Shown piece by piece: positions 56,322-64,000 of a stretch of 64,000 nucleotides of DNA; position 1 is the stretch's first letter, and every line of letters begins with the position of its first letter. Both the position numbers and the translations under genes were made by a program. The DNA comes from an uncultured Prochlorococcus sp. (GTDB lineage Bacteria > Cyanobacteriota > Cyanobacteriia > PCC-6307 > Cyanobiaceae): positions 93,609-157,608 of the forward strand of contig CACGBT010000002.1 in the NCBI GenBank assembly GCA_902571335.1, given 5' to 3'. The notes under the pieces were generated by a model. The model had not been told where the DNA came from. It was given only the letters and a program-made list of their open reading frames with translations, and did not search any database.

Positions 56322-57091
56322 AATTTCTTTATGATTTGAATCTCAATTTGCCATGAAAGGTTCACTGTATTATTGTAATTCTTTGGCCAAAACTTTTGAA
56401 TTTCCTTTAACTCTTTCACTGTTTTGCGTTCACAATTTGTTGATTGTGCTCCTACATTTTTTATGCTTCTAAAAAGCTTATATACATCTTCAAAATTTTC
56501 AAGATAATTAAACTGTTCTGAATAATGTATTTCAGTTGATTTGAAATCTTTTAATAATTCTTTAGAGCAAAGGAAATTAAGACCACTATATTCAATATCA
56601 ATTTTTTTACAAGTATCTTTCCATTCAGGAAAACAATCTTTTGTTGGATATGAAATGATTAAAAAACCTCCAGGTGTTAATTTGCTAAACCAATTTTTTA
56701 TTATCTTTTCTGGGTTGTTTAACCAATGTATGCAAAAGTTAGATGTTAATAAAGAACAGTTATTTATTTCAGGAGGTAAATCATTATTCAAATCCCATAA
56801 AATTTTTTTTCTTGATAATTTATTCTCAAGAAGCATTTTCTTGCTGAAATCAATTCTGGATACTTTTTGGGAAGAAAATTTTTTTTCTATTTCATCTGCT
56901 AATAGTCCTGGTCCTGATCCTAAATCTATCCATTCATCTTTTTTTGGGGGATTTAATTCTTTGATAAATTGAACAATCTTTTTTGCAAAAAATTTCTGAA
57001 TATTTGAATGCTCTAAATACCGATATGCAGCATCATTGAAATTATTTTTTATTTTCTCATTCCACTTTTTACTATCCATTTCAATCATCAA
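56318..57091 (-). CDS. bioC: Malonyl-ACP O-methyltransferase (BioC)
   Basis: BioC methylates malonyl-ACP to enter pimelate synthesis through the fatty-acid cycle. The 257 residues show the SAM methyltransferase fold: EWIDLGSGPGLLADEIE as motif I, VSRIDFSKKML, SLLTSNFCIHWLNNPEK, and GGFLIISYPT. It overlaps bioK by 11 bases. An in-frame MDSKKWNEK start five codons later is possible. Assignment as BioC rather than another small methyltransferase rests on the operon. Confidence 0.9.
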   Translation of the reverse strand: MMIEMDSKKWNEKIKNNFNDAAYRYLEHSNIQKFFAKKIVQFIKELNPPKKDEWIDLGSGPGLLADEIEKKFSSQKVSRIDFSKKMLLENKLSRKKILWDLNNDLPPEINNCSLLTSNFCIHWLNNPEKIIKNWFSKLTPGGFLIISYPTKDCFPEWKDTCKKIDIEYSGLNFLCSKELLKDFKSTEIHYSEQFNYLENFEDVYKLFRSIKNVGAQSTNCERKTVKELKEIQKFWPKNYNNTVNLSWQIEIQIIKKL

Positions 57092-57785
57092 GTGTATTAA
57101 GTAAGATCTCGTATAAATTTAAATTATTCAAGCAATGACCTTGTTGAGCTAATTTAATTAAAATCGGCTTCCTATCAAGTGTTTTATTTAAGGAATCTAA
57201 AAAGTTATCATTTGATTCGTTGTCAAGAATCAAATCATTTTCTGATTTTATAAAAATAATTTTGCAATCTTTTCTCAAAAATACTGGAAAATCTCTATTG
57301 ATGTAAAGTTGTTTTAAATCACTTAAAAGAAGAGTTTTATTTAAACTCTCTAGACTTTTATAAAAGATATTTTTAAAACTATTATTCATATGATTTGGCA
57401 TAAATGATCTATTTATAAATTCTTTCAACATATCCTTATGTTCATCTTTTATGATTTTTGTTTCCATTCTTTTCAGAGACCTCAAAATAAAGTTTCTCTT
57501 ATTACTTAAAGGAAGAAAATTATTAAAAGAATTTATAAGAACAATATGAGTTGCTTCTTTTAAAATTTTTTTTTGCATTAAATGAAAACCAAATGAATGG
57601 CATAAAGTCATTCTGATTTCTTTTTTAGATTCGCTTTTAATCCATTTTGCTTGATAATTATTTGTCGAAAAATAGCCCCTTTCATTATCTTGCCAATGCC
57701 AATTATTATTTAAAAAATCAACTTTATAATCATCCCAGAAATATTTACTTAGTCCCCACCCATGTTGAGTAATAATTTGTTTCAT
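57081..57785 (-). CDS. bioK: Pimeloyl-ACP methyl ester esterase, BioK type
   Basis: This 234-residue protein fills the slot of the BioH-like esterase that removes the methyl group and ends pimelate synthesis. Reported diversity of this step includes BioH, BioG and the cyanobacterial BioK. An alpha/beta-hydrolase reading is supported by a Ser-nucleophile elbow in TLCHSFGFHL (S64), a possible Asp in SENDLILDN and a C-terminal His in QQGHCLN (H217). The surrounding sequence is divergent and Asn/Lys-rich. Start overlaps bioF by 4 bases. The name rests mostly on operon position and the elbow, so confidence is moderate. Confidence 0.8.
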   Translation of the reverse strand: MKQIITQHGWGLSKYFWDDYKVDFLNNNWHWQDNERGYFSTNNYQAKWIKSESKKEIRMTLCHSFGFHLMQKKILKEATHIVLINSFNNFLPLSNKRNFILRSLKRMETKIIKDEHKDMLKEFINRSFMPNHMNNSFKNIFYKSLESLNKTLLLSDLKQLYINRDFPVFLRKDCKIIFIKSENDLILDNESNDNFLDSLNKTLDRKPILIKLAQQGHCLNNLNLYEILLNTLDD

Positions 57786-58921
57786 TTAAACTCTTTTAAT
57801 ACTGCAATGAAATTCTTTAGCAAATTAAAATCTAAGTTTCTTCGTATTGTTATTCTGATTCTTGATTGCCCCACTGGAACAGTTGGAGGTCTTATCGCAA
57901 TTGCTAAAAACCCATTTTCTTCGAGATATTTTTGTAGATAAATTGCCTTCTCTTCTTGGCCAACAATAATTGACAAAATGTGAGAATCTCCCTGAACTGG
58001 AAAACTTAGATTTTTAATAATTTCATCTTTCCATACATTCGCAGAAGATAATAAATCATTACCCCATTCTTTATTTTCTAAAATTTTTTTTAAACCTTCT
58101 AGCGCCCCAGCAGCTAAAGATGGCGCAAGTGCGGTTGTATATCTAAATGCACCACTTGTTTGGATAAGATATTCTCCAATTTCTGAATTGGAAGCTATAA
58201 AAGCTCCACCGCTTCCAAATGCTTTTCCAAAAGTTCCAGTAATCATAGTTATATCTGAACGACAATTAAAACTTAAACCCCTGCCTTCAGGGCCCAAGAT
58301 TCCAATTGCATGAGCTTCGTCAACTAATAATTGAACACTATTTTTTTTGCAAATTTCCGTTATTTCTCTAAGCGGAGCAATTGATCCCTCCATGCTATAA
58401 AGAGATTCAACAACAACTAAAATGGAATTTTTTGTAGGGTTAGATTTAATAATTTTATCTTCTAAATCTTTTAAATTATTGTGTGAAAATCGAATCAGTT
58501 TTGCTTGAGCAGCTTTGACTCCAACCAATAAAGAGTTATGGATCAATTTATCTGCTATTACGATACTATTTCTGTTTGCTAAAGCCTGGATAGCGGCTAT
58601 ATTTGCTTGAAATCCGCTTGGGAAAAGTAATACTTTCTCTTGATCAAGCCACTTAGCAAGTTCTGTTTCTAATAATTTATGTATTGGTCTTGAACCTGTA
58701 ATAAACCTAGAGCTTCCTGAACCAATACCTTCTAACAAGCTTATTTCGTAAGCAGCTTTTATTAAATCCTTGTCCCTACTTAATCCAAAATAATCATTAC
58801 TGCATAAGTCTATAAGTTTTTTATTTTGCGAATTTAAACTTAGAAGTTCGAATGGTTTTTCACCTAAAGAAAATGTTTTTAATTTACGGATTCTTTTTTT
58901 TGGAATTTTTACTTTTTTCAT
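57782..58921 (-). CDS. bioF: 8-Amino-7-oxononanoate synthase
   Basis: BioF condenses pimeloyl-ACP with alanine to KAPA using PLP. The 379 residues have the alpha-oxoamine synthase features: LCSNDYFGLSRD, GSGSSRFITGS, DEAHAIGILGPEGRG, and the PLP Lys in TGTFGKAFGSGGAF. First gene of the biotin operon; the promoter should lie in the 139-base gap shared with the divergent helicase gene. No bioB is seen in the window. Confidence 0.95.
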   Translation of the reverse strand: MKKVKIPKKRIRKLKTFSLGEKPFELLSLNSQNKKLIDLCSNDYFGLSRDKDLIKAAYEISLLEGIGSGSSRFITGSRPIHKLLETELAKWLDQEKVLLFPSGFQANIAAIQALANRNSIVIADKLIHNSLLVGVKAAQAKLIRFSHNNLKDLEDKIIKSNPTKNSILVVVESLYSMEGSIAPLREITEICKKNSVQLLVDEAHAIGILGPEGRGLSFNCRSDITMITGTFGKAFGSGGAFIASNSEIGEYLIQTSGAFRYTTALAPSLAAGALEGLKKILENKEWGNDLLSSANVWKDEIIKNLSFPVQGDSHILSIIVGQEEKAIYLQKYLEENGFLAIAIRPPTVPVGQSRIRITIRRNLDFNLLKNFIAVLKEFK

Positions 58922-59060
58922 TTTGGCAAAATAAAATATAGTGGATTTAATTAAAAAGATTTAGATTTACTATTAAAGTTTGCAAGGTATTTTTTGTTTA
59001 TTAATATCTATATAGATCATATATTAAGAAGTTAACTCATCCTCTCTTCAATCACAATTA

Positions 59061-61787
59061 TTGCTTAATTTAGAGGAATATTTCCCCTTTCCGCTAGATG
59101 ATTTCCAATTAGAAGCAATACGAGCTATTAATAGCGGAAATTCTGTTGTTTTAACGGCACCAACAGGTTCGGGTAAAACATTGATAGGTGAATTTGCTAT
59201 ATATAGAGGCTTATCTAATGACAGCAGAGTTTTTTATACAACGCCTTTAAAGGCCCTGTCAAACCAAAAGTTTAGAGATTTTGCTAATCAATATGGTGAG
59301 AATAAAGTTGGTCTTTTAACTGGAGATATAAGCATAAATAGAGAAGCACCAATCTTAGTCATGACGACTGAGATTTTTAGGAACATGCTTTATGGCGAAT
59401 TTGATGAATTTGATGATCCCTTAGAAAATTTAGAATCTGTGATTCTTGATGAATGTCATTATATGAATGACCCCCAAAGAGGCACAGTTTGGGAAGAAAC
59501 TATAATCCATTGCCCTAGTAGAACTCAAATAATAGCTTTATCAGCAACAATAGCCAATGCAGATCAATTACAAAATTGGATAGAAAAAGTTCATGGGCCT
59601 ACAGTACTAATTAATAGTGATAAGAGACCAGTCCCACTTGATTTTATTTTTTGTAGTGTTAAAGGCCTCCATCCACTTTTAAATAATAAGGGTAATGGAA
59701 TTCATCCAAACTGTAAGATTTGGAGAGCTCCTAAAGGGCAGAAAATAAGAGGAAAAGTGGGTAGGATAATGCAACCAAAGTCTCCCTCAATTGGCTTTGT
59801 GATCTCGAAACTAGCTGAACGAAATATGTTGCCAGCTATTTATTTTATTTTTAGTAGAAGAGGATGTGACAAGGCAATTGAGAATATAAAAGATTTAACT
59901 TTAGTAAGTTATTCAGAAGCAAGTATGATATCCCAAAAATTAGATGTTTATCTTAAAAATAATCAGGAAGCAATTAAAGATAAATCTCAATGCGAGGCAT
60001 TAAAACGCGGTATTGCATCTCATCATGCTGGATTATTGCCTGCATGGAAAGAATTGGTTGAGGAATTATTTCAGCAAGGTTTAATAAAAGTTGTTTTTGC
60101 AACTGAAACTCTTGCTGCTGGAATAAATATGCCCGCAAGAACAACTGTTATTTCTTCTTTATCAAAAAGGACAGAAGATGGGCATAGATTATTATTTAGC
60201 AGTGAATTTTTGCAAATGTCAGGAAGAGCTGGAAGAAGAGGAAAAGATACCCAGGGATATGTTGTTACATTACAAACAAGATTCGAAGGTGCCAAAGAAG
60301 CAAGTGCACTGGCTATTAGCGAACCAAATCCTTTAGAAAGCCAATTTACTCCTAGCTATGGAATGGTACTTAATCTTTTACAAAGTTATACTTTAGAGAA
60401 GTCTAAAGAATTAATTAAAAGAAGTTTTGGTAGTTTTTTATATTTAGGTGAATCATCAGGTGAGAATATAATTCTTGAAAAATTAGATAAGGATTTAATT
60501 GAATTAAAAAAAATAACATCTAACGTTTCATGGAAAGATTTTGATGCATACGAAAAGTTAAGAAATCGTCTGAAAGAAGAGAGAAGACTCTTGAAAATTT
60601 TAGAAAAACAATCAGCAGAAAAATTATCAGAAGAGATAACTAATGCACTCCCATATATTGAGGATGGAAGCTTAATTTCAATCAAAGCTCCTCAAATGAA
60701 AAGAAAAATTGTTCCAGGATTAATTTGTAAGAAAATATATGAATCCCAAAAAATTAAGAGTTTATTGTGTCTGACAATTGATAATTTATTTATTCTTATA
60801 AAACCCTCATACATAGTGAGTATTTTTAATGATTTGGATGCAATTGATGTCTTAGGACTTGAAGTTCCAAATATGTATTTTTCTGGAGAGGTATTTAGGG
60901 GAGATGATATGTCGCAGTGTTATGCGGATCGAATTTTTGAAGTTTCTAAAAAAAATGATTTACAAACTCCACAATATGATTTGACAACGGAAGTTTTGGC
61001 ACAACAGCAACAAATTAATAATTTAGAAGAAACAGTTACTTACCATCCTGCCCACAGATTTGGAGATTCCAAGAAATTAAAGAAATATAGAAAAAGAATT
61101 ATTGATGTTGAACAAGAAATAAATATTAGAAAAAAACTTCTTGAGGATAAAGAAAATCATAACTGGAGAACTTTTACCGATTTGATACAAATTTTGAATC
61201 ATTTTGGTTGTTTAAATGATTTGGAATTGACAGAAGTTGGACAAACAGTGGGTGCAATAAGAAGTGAAAATGAATTATGGATCGGTCTTGTTTTAGTTAG
61301 TGGTTATTTAGACGATTTAGATCCGCCTGATTTAGCTGCAATTATTCAAGCTATATGTGTAGATGTAAGGAGGCCTAATCTTTGGTGTAATTTCAAGCCT
61401 TCTTTAAAGGTAATAGATGTTTTTAATGAATTAGATGGTTTAAGAAAATTAGTCTCTTTTCAACAAAATAAGTTTCATATTGAAATTCCTATCTATTTAG
61501 AAACAGAGTTGACTGGAATTATTTCTGAATGGGCAAGAGGAAAAAAATGGAAAGATTTGGTTTTTAATACTTCATTAGACGAAGGTGATGTAGTGAGGAT
61601 TATTAGAAGATCAATTGATGTCCTTTCTCAAGTGCAATACTGTATTGGTGTTAGTAATAAATTAAAAAGCAAAGCAAAGCAAGCATTAAAAGCTATTAAT
61701 CGTTTTCCTGTTTCTGAATCTAATGATCTTATAAAAGTCTCTGAAGATATTAATCCTGCAACAAAAAGAATTGACAATAATTCTTAA
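59061..61787 (+). CDS. SKI2-like DExH-box RNA helicase with DSHCT domain
   Basis: The 908-residue protein has the superfamily 2 helicase core: LTAPTGSGKTLIGEF (motif I), TTPLKALSNQ, LDECHYMND (motif II as DECH), ALSATIAN (III), the C-terminal core with KVVFATETLAAGINMPAR and MSGRAGRRGKDTQG (VI), then a long C-terminal part with the winged-helix and DSHCT-type helical domain (about 700-880). It is related to Ski2/Mtr4, exosome helicases; cyanobacterial members probably unwind RNA with exonucleases. The only useful start is TTG at 59061. Confidence 0.9.
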   Translation: MLNLEEYFPFPLDDFQLEAIRAINSGNSVVLTAPTGSGKTLIGEFAIYRGLSNDSRVFYTTPLKALSNQKFRDFANQYGENKVGLLTGDISINREAPILVMTTEIFRNMLYGEFDEFDDPLENLESVILDECHYMNDPQRGTVWEETIIHCPSRTQIIALSATIANADQLQNWIEKVHGPTVLINSDKRPVPLDFIFCSVKGLHPLLNNKGNGIHPNCKIWRAPKGQKIRGKVGRIMQPKSPSIGFVISKLAERNMLPAIYFIFSRRGCDKAIENIKDLTLVSYSEASMISQKLDVYLKNNQEAIKDKSQCEALKRGIASHHAGLLPAWKELVEELFQQGLIKVVFATETLAAGINMPARTTVISSLSKRTEDGHRLLFSSEFLQMSGRAGRRGKDTQGYVVTLQTRFEGAKEASALAISEPNPLESQFTPSYGMVLNLLQSYTLEKSKELIKRSFGSFLYLGESSGENIILEKLDKDLIELKKITSNVSWKDFDAYEKLRNRLKEERRLLKILEKQSAEKLSEEITNALPYIEDGSLISIKAPQMKRKIVPGLICKKIYESQKIKSLLCLTIDNLFILIKPSYIVSIFNDLDAIDVLGLEVPNMYFSGEVFRGDDMSQCYADRIFEVSKKNDLQTPQYDLTTEVLAQQQQINNLEETVTYHPAHRFGDSKKLKKYRKRIIDVEQEINIRKKLLEDKENHNWRTFTDLIQILNHFGCLNDLELTEVGQTVGAIRSENELWIGLVLVSGYLDDLDPPDLAAIIQAICVDVRRPNLWCNFKPSLKVIDVFNELDGLRKLVSFQQNKFHIEIPIYLETELTGIISEWARGKKWKDLVFNTSLDEGDVVRIIRRSIDVLSQVQYCIGVSNKLKSKAKQALKAINRFPVSESNDLIKVSEDINPATKRIDNNS

Positions 61788-61797
61788 ATTTTTTTAA

Positions 61798-63183
61798 TCA
61801 AATCATTGAATTGATATTCATTGCTTCATCAAATTCATCTTCGTTTAAATAACCTAATTTAAGTGTTGCCTCTTTTAAATTTAATGATTCTTTGAAGGCA
61901 AGGTTTGCAATTTTAGCTGCTTTTTCATAACCAACTTTTGGCACTATGGCTGTAACCAACATTAGTGAATTTTCTAAATTTAACTTCATTTTCTTTTGAT
62001 TAGGTTCCATCCCATCAACTAAATTTATTCTGAAGTTTACTATTACATTTTTAAGTAATTTTAAACTTGTGAGAATATTAAATCCAATAAGAGGCTTATA
62101 TTCATTCATCTGTAAAGTGCCGCTAGAATTTGCCATTGAGACTGCATATTCAAGACCCATTATCTGAGTGCAAACCATAGATAAGGCTTCGCATTGAGTT
62201 GGATTCACTTTACCCGGCATGATAGAACTTCCAGGTTCATTTTGAGGAATAATTAGTTCGTATATTCCTGATCTTGGACCAGAAGATAGAATTTTTATAT
62301 CATTTGAAATTTTAAATAATGCACCTGCTAATATTTTTATCTGACTCATTACTTGAGCTAGACGATCATGCGAGGCCATGATAGAAAAATTATTTTTTGA
62401 TTTATAGAACATTAGATTAGTATCATCGGAAATTGATTTTATAGACTCTTCACAAAATCCTTTTGGACAATTAATCCCTGTTCCAACTGCAGTTCCTCCT
62501 AAAGGCAAAAAATACAATTCATTCAGACTTATAATAATTGCATTCTCAGCATCTTTAAGTTGCTCTGACCATCCTGATATTTCTTGCCCAAAAGTAAGGG
62601 GCACTGCATCTTGAAAATGGGTTCTTCCTATCTTTATGAGGTCTTTCCATTGTTCACTTTTTTTATCAAGGATCTTAGTAAGTTCTCGTATCGTTGGAAC
62701 TAAATTTTTGATTATTTCATTAACAACTGATATTTGAATAGCAGCAGGAAAAGTATCATTAGTTGACTGAGATTTATTTACATCATCATTTGGATGAATT
62801 GGTTGATGACTACCAAGATCTGAATTTGTTTTTAATGCTGCAATATTTGAAATTACCTCATTAACATTCATATTTGTTTGCGTGCCACTTCCTGTTTGCC
62901 AAACCTTTAAGGGAAACTGTGAATCATGAAGCCCCTCAAGTATTTCTGTACATGCCTCTACAATCAAATCTTTTTTTCTTTTATCTATTAACCCTAAATT
63001 GAAATTCGCGATTGAAGCAGCTTTTTTTATGAGGGTGAGTGAATAAATTAATTCAATTGGAATTAATTCTTCTCCAATAGAAAAATTTTTTATAGATCTT
63101 TGTGTTTGAGCTCCCCACAAAGCTTCAATGGGAACCTCTATTGTTCCCATACTATCTTTTTCAATCCTAAAGTTTTTTGTCAT
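61798..63183 (-). CDS. fumC: Fumarate hydratase class II
   Basis: FumC interconverts fumarate and malate; in Prochlorococcus it mainly recycles fumarate released by purine and arginine synthesis. The 461 residues contain the superfamily motif GSSIMPGKVNP, the QTGSGTQTNMN active-site block, the HPNDDVNKSQSTND region, and IGRTHFQDAVPLTFGQE with the catalytic His. It sits next to purB, another member of the same superfamily that makes fumarate, 48 bases away on the same strand. Confidence 0.97.
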   Translation of the reverse strand: MTKNFRIEKDSMGTIEVPIEALWGAQTQRSIKNFSIGEELIPIELIYSLTLIKKAASIANFNLGLIDKRKKDLIVEACTEILEGLHDSQFPLKVWQTGSGTQTNMNVNEVISNIAALKTNSDLGSHQPIHPNDDVNKSQSTNDTFPAAIQISVVNEIIKNLVPTIRELTKILDKKSEQWKDLIKIGRTHFQDAVPLTFGQEISGWSEQLKDAENAIIISLNELYFLPLGGTAVGTGINCPKGFCEESIKSISDDTNLMFYKSKNNFSIMASHDRLAQVMSQIKILAGALFKISNDIKILSSGPRSGIYELIIPQNEPGSSIMPGKVNPTQCEALSMVCTQIMGLEYAVSMANSSGTLQMNEYKPLIGFNILTSLKLLKNVIVNFRINLVDGMEPNQKKMKLNLENSLMLVTAIVPKVGYEKAAKIANLAFKESLNLKEATLKLGYLNEDEFDEAMNINSMI

Positions 63184-63231
63184 TATTCCTCTGAAAACAC
63201 TGGTTTTACTTAGATAAGGTTTTCAGTAATC

Positions 63232-64000
63232 CTAGATACCTAACTTCTCCCATATTACACTTAAATTATTGAGATGAAATGAAGGATTAAAACATTCTTC
63301 TAAGTCACTTTGATCAATAAAATCCATTATTTCATTATCTCTCTCTATATTGTGTTTGAAATTCCCATTCTGAGTATTCCAGGCCTGGTGCGCATTTTTT
63401 TGTACTAAGCTATAAGCTTTTTCTCTAGAGAACCCTTTTTCTACAAGCAAAAGTAAAACTTTCTGACTAAAGATTACACCACCATATATATTTAAATTTT
63501 TGAGCATATTTTTTGGATAAACTTCCAAATTGCTTACTATATCTTTCATTTCCCTGAGCATAAAATGCAAACAGATTGATACGTCAGGTAACATGATACG
63601 TTCATTTGAACTATGGCTTATATCTCTTTCGTGCCAAAGCGGAACATTTTCCAGTGCTGTTAAGACGTAACTCCTCAAAATTCTTGCTAAACCGCTTACT
63701 CTTTCACTTCGAATAGGATTTCTTTTATGAGGCATGGCAGAACTTCCTTTTTGCCCTTTTGTAAAGCCCTCCTCAACTTCTAAAACATCAGTTCTTTGTA
63801 AATTTCTTATTTCAGTTGCGAATCTATCTAGAGAAGCGCCAACTAGTGCAATAGTTTGAACATATTCCGCATGCCTGTCTCTCGATATAACCTGCGTACT
63901 TGCTGTATCTGGCTTTAATCCGAGTAAATCACAAGTTATTTGTTCTACTTTGGGATTCGTATTAGCGTAAGTTCCCATTGCACCACTTATTTGTCCAATA
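63232..64000 (-). CDS. purB: Adenylosuccinate lyase, C-terminal part (partial)
   Basis: PurB splits SAICAR and adenylosuccinate, releasing fumarate, in purine synthesis. The visible 255 residues include the superfamily signature KGSSAMPHKRNPI, the GAMGTYANTNPKVE region and RDISHSSNERIMLPD, and run through the C-terminal helical domain to the stop. The 5' end lies beyond base 64000. Same strand as fumC, possibly one transcript. Confidence 0.96.
   Translation of the reverse strand, partial: IGQISGAMGTYANTNPKVEQITCDLLGLKPDTASTQVISRDRHAEYVQTIALVGASLDRFATEIRNLQRTDVLEVEEGFTKGQKGSSAMPHKRNPIRSERVSGLARILRSYVLTALENVPLWHERDISHSSNERIMLPDVSICLHFMLREMKDIVSNLEVYPKNMLKNLNIYGGVIFSQKVLLLLVEKGFSREKAYSLVQKNAHQAWNTQNGNFKHNIERDNEIMDFIDQSDLEECFNPSFHLNNLSVIWEKLGI

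Noticed and set aside
59006..59017. 12-bp palindrome ATCTATATAGAT in the bioF/helicase divergent gap
   Set aside because: Nearly all A/T and short, so chance is likely; no similarity to a biotin operator that I can recognise.

Overview
The window is a compact, AT-rich, gene-dense piece of a marine picocyanobacterial chromosome, almost certainly a high-light Prochlorococcus. The evidence is photosystem I genes (psaB end, psaI, psaL), a high-light-inducible (hli) gene, RNA polymerase split into rpoC1 and rpoC2, ferredoxin-dependent glutamate synthase, DapL-type lysine synthesis, and the cyanobacterial rpsL-rpsG-fusA-tuf-rpsJ order. Many protein sequences closely match what I remember of the high-light clade. 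The strain assignment is from recognition, not from a search.

Layout. 1-2805: photosystem I genes, interrupted by a family 2 glycosyltransferase and a small membrane-anchored protein. 2871-5426: a head-to-head pair of cell-wall enzymes (NlpC/P60 peptidase and class-A beta-lactamase-like hydrolase), then a 70-residue protein and a serine-recombinase-like protein with a degenerate active site. 5719-11487: lipA, a YciI protein and the 1524-residue glutamate synthase. 11684-16399: the str ribosomal operon. 16456-23720: a LON-domain protein, a quinol-type methyltransferase, pheA, DUF1997, rnhB overlapping rne, dapL and clpS. 23736-28153: a B12-type radical SAM protein and two surface-sugar transferases. 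28180-34111: tRNA-Thr(CGT), a DUF3493 protein and the infB-ylxR-nusA-rimP operon (minus strand). 34234-38636: HtrA protease, rpiA, hisD, rpsT, tatD. 38874-48451: rpoB-rpoC1-rpoC2-hli. 48481-54345: rlmN, a tiny membrane protein, a HEAT protein, the DUF2997-Ycf35-ferredoxin cluster, an aldo/keto reductase, rsmG, a tail-anchored J-protein and DUF3143. 54354-58921: a tight minus-strand biotin operon bioF-bioK-bioC-bioD-bioA. 59061-64000: a SKI2-like helicase, fumC and the C-terminal part of purB.

Most of the window is housekeeping: transcription, translation, amino-acid and cofactor synthesis and photosynthesis. Genes are packed with few-base gaps or 4-base overlaps, and no stretch without a gene exceeds 300 bases. 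I saw no insertion sequence, prophage, CRISPR array or rRNA. Three short genes, psaI (37 aa), hli (50 aa) and a 41-aa membrane protein, were read directly from the bases.

No clear new multi-gene system is visible. The best leads are a recombinase-like protein that has lost its catalytic serine, a methyltransferase/glycosyltransferase that kept only half of its methyltransferase, the PNPase-binding tail of RNase E encoded inside the overlap with RNase HII, and the uncharacterised DUF2997-Ycf35-ferredoxin cluster with a palindrome at its front.
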